64,000 nucleotides of DNA, taken from contig NC_091272.1 of assembly GCF_042100115.1 (NCBI RefSeq), positions 2,480,001 through 2,544,000 on the forward strand. The letters are read 5' to 3'. This DNA comes from Alternaria dauci (taxonomy: Eukaryota; Ascomycota; Dothideomycetes; Pleosporales; Pleosporaceae). This document shows, piece after piece, positions 21,463-33,273 of the stretch (the stretch's first letter is position 1; the number at the start of each line of letters is the position of its first letter). The notes below the pieces were generated by a model, which was not told where the DNA came from, did no database searches, and saw only the letters and a program-made list of their open reading frames with translations. Both the position numbers and the translations under genes were made by a program.

Positions 21463-23338
21463 CTCCTGATGTTCATCTCCGGGTATTGGCCGACAGAGGC
21501 GCCTTTTTTGGCCCTCATGGGAAATACTCTCTCCATCAAGCTTCAAGACTTCTCAGTAAGACGTTCTTTTACTCCTAACTTGCGCCCATGTTTTCACGTT
21601 GTTCTACAGCCGTCAAGGTTCAGAGAGGACGAAGACAAGTTTTCATGACGCTTCGCCAGTATCAAGGTCGTGCAGAACAGCTTGTGTTCACATGCCTTAA
21701 CTCGACCGTCCATAGTCTCTCATATTGCAATCGAGAGACTGCCTCAGCTGAGATTGTGTGAAACTTCCCAACAGGTGTGCCATGTTGCAGTGACGACAGG
21801 CCTTATCGAGTCTTTGGTATGCATAGCCCTAATCCTAAGAGGCTTTGTATGTGCTTACAACAATAGCGTTCAAAACAGCACAGCCTGAGAGGTGCGCATA
21901 CAAATTCAGGGTATGTCACACGTGTAATTCGTGAAGGGAGATGTCTTGTCAGGCTTCAGGGTAAAAGTAAGTTTCATATGTAATTCGCACAGTCACAACC
22001 CACCCATCAAGCACACGCTGACCGGAACCAAGACATATGCTTTGGCTCTCCGCATGCAACCTGCTTAGCCTTCCCGAACTCAACATGATGTGTCAGCCTG
22101 CCTGGAGTTCCAGTGTCATCTACTTTGTTGATCAGGATGCACAGCCCGACGGACCATACGATGTGTGCGACATTCCGAACACGTAGGGCTATTCAATCAA
22201 CTGATATACCAGCCATAGCCTCTCGTTCGATTACGTTAGCACTTGCTTATATCTCATACCCGTCAGGGTAGGTACGGGCGGCTCTTCCATTTGCATACTG
22301 ACGAAGGTCTAGGTGACCAGTGAGATTCGTGCTTGTTATTACCCTGGCCTACTGCATATTGTGCCGATCATGGAACCCGTAACATAGTCGGCCTACCAAG
22401 AGACACAATACGTAACAGCAAAATCGCATTCGATACGAGTGTGTTCCAGAAAGAGGCAAGAGTATCGACCAGGTCAGTAAACGGTGATGAGTCCGTACGT
22501 AGTGCCCGCCTGAACAGGAGCCAAGATAAGTAAGCATCTCATCTTCATTGACCGCCTAATGCTGGCAACAGTTTGGACCAGTGTTCAGCCAGCATGTACG
22601 ATCAACCTCGCTGAATCCGTTTCCGGTGTCCCATTCCATGACTGCAGCCGCATCGGAGCAAGAAGTGGCTCTCGTGCGGGCCGGTGTAAGACATAGGGTG
22701 TACTGAAGACGGTTTCACTACCAGTCAGACCGTCCTGCATCAATATAGCCTTATTAACTGTTGTGTAACCTCAGCAGATCATGTCTAAATTGGCAATGCC
22801 AAGGTTCCTGGGGTCATGGCAACAACGAATCATTACAGCAAGCTTTACTCTTCAGAGCCATATGCTAGTTACTGTACCCACAAGGTTATCCTTCGTAGCA
22901 TCGTCTTGGCATCTCGACGCCTCAAGCCCCCATCTCTCATGCGATCAGCTTACCACCACCGTCATTGCTACTCGAGAAAGATCGTATAGGCATCACTAGT
23001 GCCTTTCGACCAGCGCGGTGAGTGAATGAAGGATGTTGAGTGGGCAAGACCGCCAAAGACGATGTGGTAATAGCCTCATGCTAGACCTCGAACCCCGAGA
23101 CAGTGACCCAAGTTAGGACTTTGTTAACCAGGCTTGCAGCTGAAAAGACTGAAATAGCTTACCGGTCGAGTGGGCAGCGACGAAGAAACAAGAAGACAGA
23201 GGGTGGGAAGAACAAGTATAAAGGACGTCCAGAATTTTGACTTGAAACAACTCATCAAGCTCCATCATCACAATATCAAGCACCTTGACCATTTCACCAG
23301 CCTTTCGCTCAAAGCACCATTCCTACAAATCAATCAAC
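21463..23338. other. Gene-poor stretch upstream of the small secreted protein
   Basis: About 1.9 kb without a supportable gene. Frames are short and interrupted on both strands. No transposon ends, tandem repeats or clear AT-rich decay are seen. The right edge holds the promoter of the secreted protein gene, with TATAAAG at 23217-23223. Confidence 0.45.
23217..23223 (+). promoter_or_regulatory. TATA box of the small secreted protein gene
   Basis: TATAAAG lies about 116 bases upstream of the ATG at 23339, leaving a leader of roughly 80-90 bases rich in CA and TC. Confidence 0.5.
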
Positions 23339-23718
23339 ATGCGTTTCTCGACCATCGCCACCTCTGCGCTCGCCGCCGGCATGGCTGTCGCCTCTCCCAA
23401 CGCCCTTGCCAAGCGCGAAAACCAGGAGATGGCCGAGGTCATTGCCTTTGCTGCCCAGCAAGCCGAGTGCAGTCTCTTTGACTGCGCTGCTGTAGTCGCT
23501 GCTGGCGCCTGTATCGCGGGAGCACTCGCAGTTCCAGGTGCCGTCCCCGCAGTTCTGGCCTGTGTTGGTGGTGGTGCTCCTTCTGTACGTGATTTACCAT
23601 CTTTCCAGATCCTCTTGTACGTAGGCGACTTTACTAATCGTCTCAGATCTGCCCCTGCGCCGGATGCATCGACGCCCTTAACAACTTCTTGGTTGAGAAC
23701 AACGTCTGCCCTGAGTAA
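23339..23718 (+). CDS. Small secreted cysteine-rich protein (effector-like)
   Basis: Two exons (23339-23584 and 23647-23718) give 105 residues. A signal peptide (MRFSTIATSALAAGMAVASP) is followed by NALAKR, a Kex2-type dibasic site, so the mature protein probably starts at ENQEMAEV. The mature part has eight cysteines (ECSLFDC, GAC, LACVG, ICPCAGC, NVC) in an Ala/Val-rich helical context. The arrangement resembles small fungal secreted proteins of the Histoplasma CBP (saposin-like calcium-binding) type; this is a memory-based comparison with low certainty. The intron must be removed to recover the last four cysteines. A TATA box is present. The function could be an effector or a surface protein, and nothing in the sequence decides which. 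Confidence 0.8.
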
Positions 23719-24447
23719 AGACCGTAGTAGACAATCTACGATTCCTTCTATGGACGAGGCGTACGCAAAAGTAAGGGAGCTTGGACGGACAGTGGTCCAT
23801 CGACATTAGACCTGCAGTGTCTAATGTAGACTGGGGAAAATGGCTCTCACGAGCATCTTACATGTATCTCATTGGTGCTTGTTTATGTACACTCGCTTTT
23901 TAATGAAATCGCTGGCCGGCACAACAATTTCCGCTTGAATTTTTCCGTTCCAACACACTGCCATGACACGTATTGACATTCCAATCAGCACATGCTATGC
24001 TATGAGAAGACCTGATCATCAAATCAAAACCTAGTGTACATGAAGTGAAGAGTCATTGCACACTTCTAAAGATGAAATGGCAATCAAGATCTGCTAGAGG
24101 TTTTTGTCATAGACCAAAGAGTGAAGCGATGTTGAGACTGAAGATGGTGGATAAAGAGAATTTTGCATTGATAGTCGTCATGATCTATTACGCGATGTGC
24201 TACTTCTTTTCATTCTTCTCAGCCAGCCTGCGACATCTAAGATAGGAGTATGTGCCGCAGTCACCAATTCAGTAGTGTACAAAATAGTTATGTACAGGAA
24301 TATAGTTAGACTCGCATTCTTTTTTCACACATCATTGTGTCGTTCACGGGGCTAGCCCCGTCATGTGTCGGTGAAAACAGATTGATCGCCCCCTGATTGA
24401 AGATTCTTGCTTCCAGCTAAATAAGACAACGCAAAAGTAAAACTGAC
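23719..24447. other. Intergenic between secreted protein and chitin deacetylase genes
   Basis: Convergent 3' regions of two secreted-protein genes. The stretch is AT-rich, without a gene or repeat that I can support. Confidence 0.5.
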
Positions 24448-26244
24448 TTAGTTGCAGGTGCCGAAGCCAGTCTGGCAGCCAGTACCGCAGTGGTCGGTGG
24501 TGCTTCCGCACCAGCCGTACTGGGAACAGCAGTTTCCGAAAGAAGATCCAGCGCATGTGAAGCCAGAGGTTCCGGAGCAGGATCCGTCAGTGGATGCCTT
24601 CGTGGTTGGGGCAGCAGCGGCCTTGGAGGTCGTGGTGGCGGCCGCCTTGGTAGAAGTGGTGACAGCCGCCTTGGTAGCAGACGCTCCAGTGCCAGAGCAG
24701 GTACCGAAAGCAGAGTTGCAGCCAGCAGAGCAGTGGTCGGTGGTGCTTCCGCACCAGCCATACTGGGAGCAGCAGTTACCAAAAGTTGAACCAACGCAGG
24801 TGAAACCAGAAGTACCGCCGCAGGAGCCATCGGTGGAGACCTTGCCTGCAGCAGAGGCGACAGGGGCCTTGGAGCTGGTGGCAGCAGCTGTGGTCGTCGA
24901 AGAAGCCTTGGTGGTGGTAGGGGCAACGCTGTTGCTACCGCAGTTACCGAAGCCAGATTGGCAGCCAGTTCCGCAGTAGGCTGAGGTAGAACCGCAGTAA
25001 CCGGCAGCACTGCAGCAGTTACCGAACGAAGATCCCAAGCATGTGAATCCCTGGGTTCCACCACAAGTAGCATCGGTGGTGACTGGCTTAGTTCCAGTGG
25101 CAGCGGGGGCAGTGGAAGTAGCAGAAGTTGTCGGGTTGGTAGTGCCAGCACCATCAGCAGCACGGTACCAATTCTCCTTGGGGTCGCCAAGGCAGTCACC
25201 AACGGTAACAGCCTTGTATCCGAGCTGGGTAAGGGTGGAGAGCATGTACTCGGTAAGGTTCATGGCAGTCTGCTCGTGGATGTCATGACCAATCTCGAGC
25301 CACTGGCTGCTGGCAGCGGGGCCGCTGGAAACGTTTCCCTGGAAAACGTCCTTGGAGTATTGGATGAGATTGGTGCTGTCGTGTTCATAGTCATCAGTGT
25401 CAAGATCGAAGTATGTGACGTGGTAGCCAAGATCAGCCATGTCCTGCTCGCAGCCTGACTCAGCAGTGCAGCTCGAGTACGGGGGGCGCATGTAGGTGGG
25501 AATCTTGCCGACAATGTTACGGATAGCCATCTCGTTCTTGATCATCTGGTTGTAACGGTCCTGCTGGGAGATGGCGCTCAAATCCAAGTGGGTCCAGGTG
25601 TGGGAGGCAAGCTGGTGGCCTTCAGAGTCCATGCGCTTGATAACATCACTGAACTCAGGAGTAATGTCAATCTGTCCCTTGTTGATGTTGTTTCCGGTCA
25701 TGAAGAAAGTAGCCTTGGCATCGTACGAAGCCATGACATCGAGAATGTGGCTGGTAAAGACCTTCTGTGGGCCATCGTCATAAGTAATGGCGACCGTACC
25801 CGGTGTGGTGCACCCGTAGATACCAGCACCACCGTACTGGACGTTGCCAAGCTTGGTACGAGCAATGGAAGAGGTGTTGGTACCAGCTGGGGTTGCGTTT
25901 TCAGGGCAGCCAGAGCCGTGCTCGTAGTCGCATCCGGGAGAGTAACAGTAATCGTCCTCAGTACCACAGTAGCCAGCTCCTGAGCAGCACTGACCAGCGG
26001 GGCAGTTGCCGATACCTGCACCGCACTGGCGGTCATCCTGACGAGCAACGACGGCAGTCTTGACGTGGGTCTTGGGCTTGAGAAGTTCGTTGGCTCCGAT
26101 GAAACGTGCTCCGGTGCGAGAAAGCAAATCCCGAGCGCGGAGATCCCTGGGGTTCAATCCAACGATGTTGGGTAGGGCAGCTCCATGAGCGTTGACCAAA
26201 GGAGTAATAGCTGCAACGGCAGCAAGAGCCGTGGAGTAGTGCAT
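24448..26244 (-). CDS. Chitin deacetylase (NodB domain) with four CBM18 chitin-binding modules
   Basis: This intronless gene gives 598 residues. A signal peptide (about 1-19) sends it to the cell wall. It has an N-terminal CBM18 (about 73-113), then a CE4/NodB polysaccharide deacetylase (about 148-350), then three C-terminal CBM18 modules (394-435, 475-516, 556-597) joined by Thr/Ala/Ser/Lys linkers. Catalytic motifs are present: TYDDGP (155-159, metal-binding Asp157), HTWTH (215-219, metal His pair) and MRPPYS (252-257). The enzyme removes acetyl groups from chitin, a reaction that makes chitosan and can hide wall chitin from plant chitinases and receptors. Modules 3 and 4 are near-identical, suggesting recent duplication. 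The protein ends right after the last module, with no GPI signal. Confidence 0.92.
   Translation of the reverse strand: MHYSTALAAVAAITPLVNAHGAALPNIVGLNPRDLRARDLLSRTGARFIGANELLKPKTHVKTAVVARQDDRQCGAGIGNCPAGQCCSGAGYCGTEDDYCYSPGCDYEHGSGCPENATPAGTNTSSIARTKLGNVQYGGAGIYGCTTPGTVAITYDDGPQKVFTSHILDVMASYDAKATFFMTGNNINKGQIDITPEFSDVIKRMDSEGHQLASHTWTHLDLSAISQQDRYNQMIKNEMAIRNIVGKIPTYMRPPYSSCTAESGCEQDMADLGYHVTYFDLDTDDYEHDSTNLIQYSKDVFQGNVSSGPAASSQWLEIGHDIHEQTAMNLTEYMLSTLTQLGYKAVTVGDCLGDPKENWYRAADGAGTTNPTTSATSTAPAATGTKPVTTDATCGGTQGFTCLGSSFGNCCSAAGYCGSTSAYCGTGCQSGFGNCGSNSVAPTTTKASSTTTAAATSSKAPVASAAGKVSTDGSCGGTSGFTCVGSTFGNCCSQYGWCGSTTDHCSAGCNSAFGTCSGTGASATKAAVTTSTKAAATTTSKAAAAPTTKASTDGSCSGTSGFTCAGSSFGNCCSQYGWCGSTTDHCGTGCQTGFGTCN
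24454..25065 (-). repeat. Three tandem CBM18-coding repeats with linkers
   Basis: The three C-terminal modules are coded at 24940-25065, 24697-24822 and 24454-24579. Each keeps CGGT/CSGT-GFTC-GNCCS-CGST-C-GxC spacing. The last two share GNCCSQYGWCGSTTDHC exactly and similar DNA, so unequal exchange could change copy number. Confidence 0.7.
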
Positions 26245-29102
26245 GGTGTAAGAATAAGATTGGTTCGAATTACGGAATTAAGTGTTGTGTTGGTAGGTCG
26301 GATGAAGAGTGGTGAGCGAGTGGATAGTGGTGGTCAATATCGACGACACACTGGAGAACCTTGGACCGAAAAGAAGGAATGTCCAAGATGAAGATAAGGG
26401 AGAATTAGAACTTCGAACAGAAGATACCAAGAAAAGACATCAAGATGTGCGGGCAGATTCATCTTATGAAGGACGAAGACGATCGACTGCCAGCCAGCAA
26501 CCCCCGTAAGGCATAGTGCCAATGTTGACTCGCGTTACGGCTAGCGCTCACGACACTTGTCTGCAGATGCCGGTCAGCCTGGGAAAAGGAAGCTTGGTGC
26601 CGCAGGCCCCTGGAGCTGGCGGATTGCAAGCTGTCGACCCGCAGCGCCGGCTTCGCTTCGGGCGGACATGATGCGCGAATGGGAGGTATCGTCATGGGTT
26701 GTGGGTGGCACGGACTCCTTTGCCATGCAGGAACCATCAACTCTTTCGCGTTGTCGAGCGAAAAATAGACCGAGACGGTTGATCCAAGTCATTTGAAACG
26801 TGTTTTGACATCTCTGCCATCCGAAATGTTATTATTGTACGCCTCTGACGTCTGCAGACCGGAAGCTGCTCGAAACAATGAGTGATTCATGGCGGACGTT
26901 CTCCACTGTCGTCCCTCGCTGAACAGCTGCTTGGCATCCATGGTGGTCGCGCGGTCGCTGTGCAACGTATTGCGATGATGTTACTGTGCCTAAACGCTAG
27001 AAAATTATCACTTGGCTGTTGTGAGAGGCTAGGCGCGTGGCGATGTGACGTCTTCGACCGGTCTGACGGTGCAGGCCTTTGGGCGTCAGCCATGGCGTTG
27101 AGCCATGAAAGCACCGACCTGCACTGGCGCATTGGCAACAGCCGCCGAGGACGCCCAACCGACGGATACAGCTCTTGGAGGAGCTTGTTAGGGACAAGAG
27201 ATTCGCCCCGCGCTACCGCCAAAGTCTTCGTGCAGGTAGTCGTACAGATCCTTCATGCCAAGCCGTGCAATTGCATGAAGTTTCGTCCACGAAAGGCAGC
27301 ATGTTGCGCAACTCCACTGTGTCGAAATGTCTCTTCTCCGCCGCCCCCCCCCTCCCTGTGGTCCAGATGCCTGCAGCATCCGAGGAAAATTGGAGTTGAG
27401 TGGGCTTTCCGATGACACGAGATGGGCCAATCACATATCCCGCCAAGCGAGACTCAATTCTAATTGCTCCCACCCTCCAGCAGAGCCGCAGACTTGCTTC
27501 CGCCACATGCCTCGCTCTGCCGATATAGCGTCGCGAGTCACTACTCTTTGCCAGCGTAGGCGACCCAATGCCAGATGGCAATGGCGCATTGCAAAACGCA
27601 ACCACGAGAGCAAGCCGCTCTATAATCAATACTTTTTGCATCGACGCGACCTCGACTGTAATCAAGGGGGACGGGAAGACCTCGTATCCCCTCTCCGTCT
27701 CCATGCAGCTAACCACTCGTACGTCTGATTCAGGCCGCCTCTCCAAAACCTCCACCACATCATAGTCTCATGAAGCAGCTCTAATGTCTGCGCTTCGGGA
27801 ATACTGCAAGGAATAAAGTCCGAGTCTATTTTGAGCATATTGCTTTGCTGTTGCGAGACAAGCTTTTGCCCAAGTGACTAGGTTCTTCAGCCTCGCGCCG
27901 ACGGCCTGACTCGACAAAACAAAATTGCGATAGCCAAACCCTTGTCGTGCGCAAGCAACAACACGACTTTTCTTAGCAAGTCTTAGTCTCACGGAGTTCA
28001 ACGGCGGAGATGGCTCGTTTATGGCCTGTATTGAGACTGGTAAGAGCTCCCGATTGCATATCTGCACTTCCGCCTCCCGGTGCCGCGCGAGCTGGCATGT
28101 CAGGCATCACCACTGACCCTTGTGCCGCTCACGCATCCCACTCATAGCCTAGCAATCTAACCTGACGCACACGGTCAGAACCGGATAGGACGGCCATACA
28201 GCCTCCACACTCTCAATATCCAGCTGCGGTCCTGTATTCTTTTTCTTCCCTTACGCTGGATCTAGCGTCTCCAAGGGGCGATTGAGCCAAGTAAACCATG
28301 TGGAGAAATAAGGCGTCCCCTACCCATATAGCTTCTTCTGCTAAGCAAGAACAAGCACTTGCTCTGCCGTTGCATCTCCTGGCACTTGGCGCATGCCATA
28401 TACCCGCAAATATTCGTATTGCATTATGAGCATATCGGCTGCAGCCTGAGAAGTTGATGTACATGACAGCCTCAGGGGGTGTGGTCTGTCTGGGCATGTG
28501 GCACAACCAAGACGTCTTCCTTTTCCTGCACTAACATTTGTTTCCTCGTCCGCCAGGCGTGCCTTTGTCGCACAACAAGTGGACTGTAAGTGGATAGGTC
28601 GAACCTAACATCGAAGATCAGCATCGGTTACATGCACGAACGATACAACGTTGTCGCACAGATGATTGACGTTCCACTGCTGATCAGTCGCAGATCTCCA
28701 ACCTCGGGTACCTGTCCGCAAGTATGAATAACACCTCGAGAGATGTTGATCGTCGCTATATCTGCCGATATCGAGATGCGATGCGGATGCGGAGTCGGAT
28801 ATGTTCGTCAAGATCCACTTGCAGCCCTCTTACTAACCTCCGTACCTGCTAACAAAGAATCTGTGAGATCTTTTGTCCGGAAGGGAACCAGACCGAAGGA
28901 ACAAGGAAGGTCTGACGAGGAGCACTGCCGGTGGATAGCCACGACCCATAAACTATGGATATTTCTCCACAGTAGTATACTTTTGTATTCACAGTCTGCG
29001 TCATAGATCAACCACAGTCTCACTTGACACCCTTGACCGAATCTTGATCGCTGCACAAAACCTCCACTCTTCCAGTCCGGTCAGATCACCAATTATCCAC
29101 CC
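26245..29102. other. Long gene-poor stretch
   Basis: About 2.9 kb between two minus-strand secreted-protein genes. I find no frame with a recognisable domain or credible splice structure, and no tRNA, transposase or long repeat. The part next to 26245 should be the chitin deacetylase promoter and leader. Confidence 0.4.
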
Positions 29103-30903
29103 TCATCCCCCAGTGACGATCCCGTTCCTCCCCGCAATCCCATTGTTCACTGCAACAGCAAACGCAGCAATATCGTAATTGGCCTGTAACCCCTGCTTTG
29201 GTTTGTCGAAAGGGAATACCACACTCTTATCTCTGATTCCAAGACTGTCTACAAACAGCACGTTTGGGAAGCTCTGCGGTGTGAAGGCGTTCCAGGCTTC
29301 GCTTATTAGATCATCAAACGCTGAGGCTGCCATATTCCTGAATGTTACGTTAGCCTAAGAGGGGAATCGTGGACAGCGAGGGCGAGTTACGAACATGATG
29401 GCTTTGTCAAAATTCAACACATCTTCAGGCTGCTGCGTCAGCGTCCAAGAGAAGATGTGGAAAGTATCCTTCTTCTCGTTTTCTTCGGCCACAATGTTTC
29501 GATTCTGCTTTAGTTTGGCCAACTGATCACTCTTCATATTGGCAAGGTTGTTGCTGTTGCTGTATTCGTCGTAGAACGGGAAGTTGTCGCCAGAGTAGAA
29601 ACCCTGGCTTGCAAAGTCGCCTAGTGTTATACCTCCAGGTATCTGGGCGACAATAAGAACCGAGGCGCGATGGGCGATGAATTCGACTAGGCGTTTATCA
29701 GAGAGATCAGTGGTTCCTGGGTTGCTGATAGTGTAGCGGTTGTTGATGCGCTTTAATGTGGTGAAAAGATCGTTCCACTGCGCTTGCGTCAGGTCTTTGT
29801 ACTTGTTGTCTGTGTCGAGCGTGTGGCTCAAATTTATAATGATGAGCTCTTGGTAATCTGCTGTAAAGTCGTTGATCTGGCGTATGATCTCTCCAAGCGT
29901 CTGTCCATTACCACCGAGCCAGATGTCGCCAACTTGGCCGTAGTGACCGGCCACCCATTGCCCCCGAGAGAGCACCGGACGAAGGTCAAAATACCGAGAT
30001 CCGGCCATTAGTTGCTGATAGAAATCCAGGTATTGTGTCTGAGTATTCGCAAAGTGCGCGCCGATGGTACCAGGCGTGAAGGTACTCATGCCTGCATCGT
30101 GAGAGCCCGGCATGCAGATGTGCTTGAGGGTTCTATTCGCCAATGAGCCCATGCTCTGCTGCATCCAATCCGAATAAGAACCACTATTCGACCACCAATT
30201 ACCTGCCTCGTCCATAGACACGATCCAGTTGACTGCAGCATTATGCCGAAAGCCCAGATCAACCTGTGCTCCTCGCGGACTCTGCTTCGTCGACATATCA
30301 TCCAGAGATATGGTGAGCTTGTAGTCTGAAGGCTTTCGACTCAATACCGTGAACCTGTCCGATGTTTCATCGATACTGTAGTAGGCCTCGCCCGCGTCGT
30401 CACGAGTGTTTCCTCTGGTCCGAAACTCAACGTAGACTCTTGATGCTTGGCCTTGTTTTCGTCAGTGGCGATGTCGTCTCTCGTCCAGAAATGTCCATAC
30501 CAGCATTGATCGTTGGCCATGTCCATGTGTCCATTTGATACGAGTGTTGGCTGTTTAAGATCCACCTGAACGGTGAACCATTCACCATGGTCAGATCTCC
30601 GCCTGTTGATACATGATCAGTTTCGTCGCCTCTCATCACTCTCTATAGACCATTAGGTTATGACTCACCCCAACCCATAATTGACAGCTCTTCCGAGTCT
30701 TTCCCACTCGTCGATTTGTTGCAAGAGACTGACTGTAGTCTTTGCTGGGGTATGTGCTCTCCAGCCGCGGCGTAACCAGTACGATCGTCCTGAAGTCCAG
30801 ATCCTCGCACAACGCCATTCCGGGGAAGCAAAAACATTAAAACCAATCCTCCCCAGAGCCCGGAAAACAGGCGCATAACGCTCCAAATCCACAGGGCCTC
30901 CAT
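29103..30903 (-). CDS. Secreted PLC-X domain phosphodiesterase (PI-PLC-like)
   Basis: Four exons (30903-30669, 30602-30501, 30451-29395, 29337-29103) give 542 residues. The N-terminus has a long hydrophobic stretch (LFSGLWGGLVLMFLL), a signal peptide or anchor. A beta-rich part follows (LTMVNGSPFRWIL, VYVEFRTRG). The PLC-X barrel has CMPGSHDAGMS (His230), GSRYFDLRP and VAGHYGQVGD (His282), the two catalytic histidines of the calcium-independent bacterial-type PI-PLC fold. ELIIINLSHTL and FSWTLTQQPEDVL follow, then a closing NVLFVDSLG. The substrate is not established for such fungal proteins. Intron 2 is only 49 nt. The last intron uses a less usual GTTCGT donor, chosen because it keeps frame with ATG-rich NMAASAFDDL. 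The N-terminal exons are less certain than the core. Confidence 0.8.
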
Positions 30904-31483
30904 TGCGTTCTAGCGGCACTCTACTGGGTCGGCCCTCTCCGTCATTCGCGTGCTCGCGCCGCTGTCAGCCACTCAATCGGAGCTCGTGTCTATCGAGATG
31001 CACCCCGAATCCTTGCAGGGCTGTCTGATTTGGTGTGCGCGGGTAGTCGCCTTGTGGTCCAGCCGTGGATTGGTGGTGTTTTGCCGTCACTTTCCTGATT
31101 GGGCGAGCTTTGTTGTTTCACCTTTACACCCACTCCGCCAATACAGACCGCGATAGCCTCGAAGAGCAGGTGTCAAGGCGTTGATTGCGCTTGACAGCAT
31201 CCAATACCTATGCGCGAGAATACAAAGACGATGTGAGCGTCGCGCAGCGCCGATCCAGATGGCTAGGAGGTTCTCGAGGCCTGGTGCTGTTTGCCGCATC
31301 ATTTCGCCAGCAGTTGCCCCGAGCGTCGCATCTACAACTTTGTTAGGGATAGGAAAATCAAGAAGATACTAGCACCGAAGATGCACAAGTTGACCACGTT
31401 CTTGGTGGTCGAACATTATTCGCTGCAAATGCATGTTTGAAGTACATGCTCCATCTGTAACCATGAGAGCACGACATGACAGC
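30904..31483. other. Intergenic between the PLC-X gene and the kelch gene
   Basis: Promoter of the PLC-X gene plus the 3' region of the kelch gene, both on the minus strand. No coding signal is seen. Confidence 0.5.
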
Positions 31484-32839
31484 TCACCTGTCAACAGTAA
31501 TCATCCAACCATCGTCTAATACACTACCGTTCGTGTCAACACCACCCCACACTACACATGTCGCTCCATCAACCTCTGTGCCCTTGGCGATACCGAAATG
31601 GCCTCTTGCTCCGAGGCCTCTCTTTGGCTTTCCTGGTATCTCCTTCTCTTCTTCGCCCTTTGTGTCTACATATCGATATTCCACCTCGGCCCACTGCGAC
31701 TCATGCGTGTCCCTCTTCATACTGGAGCGGATGGTGTCTTTGGTTGCTGCGGCCGTGTAGCGCTCAGGTGCAAGTTGCAATGCCCATATATCATCAAGGT
31801 AGCTCCCATCCTCGGTCTCTCCACCAACGGCGAGCAGGTAGTGTCGCCCTTGGCCTGTCGTGACGCCTACAAGTCCGGCGTCTGCCCGCGCCTGTGGTGC
31901 TGTAGCAGCACTACCTCGGCCGTCTGTGTGCTTCACTTCTTCCCAACTCCAGCCGCTCGCGACAGGTGTAGTTCCACGTTCTGCGTGCGTCCACACATGT
32001 GATACGTCTACGTACTCGGTTGCACCTGATGCAAACGTCTCGATGCCCTTGCCACCAAATCGATACAGGCGACTGCCAATGAGTGCTAAGCTCGCGCCTT
32101 CTCGGGGCTGGCCTGATGGAGTAGGTATATTGCTCCAAGTTCGCGTCTTGACATCAAATGCAAGCGCATCGTTTGCAAGGTCGTTGCTCAAAGTATCGCG
32201 ACCTCCGACCACGAAGATGGTCCCGTATGAATTAGCCTCCGGTGGTTCAGGAACGTTCTTCGCCGGATCGGCAGGTGCTTGCGGTGCCTTCTCGACATAT
32301 GTCGTCGTTTTTGGGCCTGGGAGATCTGAGCTCGCCGAAGCATGACCAGCTCGCTGGCTGGGATAGAGCGTGCCCTCCAACGGATCGAGGTAAGACCAGG
32401 TATTTGATATTGTATCATACACCCAAACCCGCCCCTTCTCGCTTGCCACACCTTCTCCTTCGCCGCCAAACATGTATATGCTGTCTCCTATCACCGCAGC
32501 CGTATGTCCTTTTCTTGGGTTTGGTACGTCATCCAGACCATTTGTTGCGCGAGCGGGATACTTGGTGTAGTCGGCATCAAGAACACCGCTCGACGGTAGA
32601 ATGACAATATGCATGTCATTGTCTGCGAGCTTGCCGGCCTCGGTCTCTCCTCCAAAGATGTATGCGCGTCCTTTGACGACTGAGACGGTGTGATGCGAGC
32701 GAGCGAGGGGAACGGACGATATACGCGTGAGGTTTGCCTTGATGGGCAGTGTCGGATGGGTAATACCCTTGACGAGGGCGACGGCACCCTCGAGTAGATT
32801 CTCGGCTGCGTAGAGCACTCCGGCGGCTCCGGCTTCCAT
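31484..32839 (-). CDS. Kelch-repeat (galactose oxidase-like propeller) protein
   Basis: This intronless gene gives 451 residues. It carries kelch repeats, each with a strand ending in two glycines: SHHTVSVVKGRAYIFGGET, KGHTAAVIGDSIYMFGGEG, GTIFVVGGRD, REGASLALIGSRLYRFGGKG and HYLLAVGGET. The repeats are followed by W-containing strands such as VWVYDTISNTWSYL and DVKTRTWSNIP. The first about 40 residues are helical and there is no signal peptide, so it is probably a cytosolic beta-propeller scaffold. No BTB or enzyme domain is attached. Partner and pathway are unknown; fungal kelch proteins act in polarity or as phosphatase and ligase adaptors, but nothing here points to one of these. Confidence 0.85.
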   Translation of the reverse strand: MEAGAAGVLYAAENLLEGAVALVKGITHPTLPIKANLTRISSVPLARSHHTVSVVKGRAYIFGGETEAGKLADNDMHIVILPSSGVLDADYTKYPARATNGLDDVPNPRKGHTAAVIGDSIYMFGGEGEGVASEKGRVWVYDTISNTWSYLDPLEGTLYPSQRAGHASASSDLPGPKTTTYVEKAPQAPADPAKNVPEPPEANSYGTIFVVGGRDTLSNDLANDALAFDVKTRTWSNIPTPSGQPREGASLALIGSRLYRFGGKGIETFASGATEYVDVSHVWTHAERGTTPVASGWSWEEVKHTDGRGSAATAPQARADAGLVGVTTGQGRHYLLAVGGETEDGSYLDDIWALQLAPERYTAAATKDTIRSSMKRDTHESQWAEVEYRYVDTKGEEEKEIPGKPKRGLGARGHFGIAKGTEVDGATCVVWGGVDTNGSVLDDGWMITVDR

Positions 32840-33273
32840 TGTTGCTGGCAGGCGTGTCGTGTGTATGAAGGTAAGGAATGTAGGGTTTCAGTCAAAACAG
32901 TATGAGGCAAGACTATCAATTTTTCAACTGAGTTGGTTGTAGGACGTATTGTACATGAGAAGAGTGATGTTGTATTGCATAGCTGCGAAGCTTACCCCAT
33001 GCGTGACGTCATGGTACAAGACCCTTGTCACCTTGACGCGTCCCTTCAGTCCCTTCATGGTAAGCGGATGCTTAAAACCGTGAAACGACATTGCAACGTC
33101 TCGGCTCCCAAATGTATAGTAAGACAGATGACAGATGATATACATGTTTCGGCCTTTGAGCTCACTGTATGAGTCGGCTTGCGTCTTCCACCGAATCTAA
33201 TTATGGTCTCTTTCACAATGGGTAGAAGTTTGAGTTACATAGAGTATCCCACGCGGTATTATGCGTGAGTCCA
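32840..33273. other. Intergenic: kelch promoter and ADCK 3' region
   Basis: 434 bases between two minus-strand genes. No gene is seen. Confidence 0.5.
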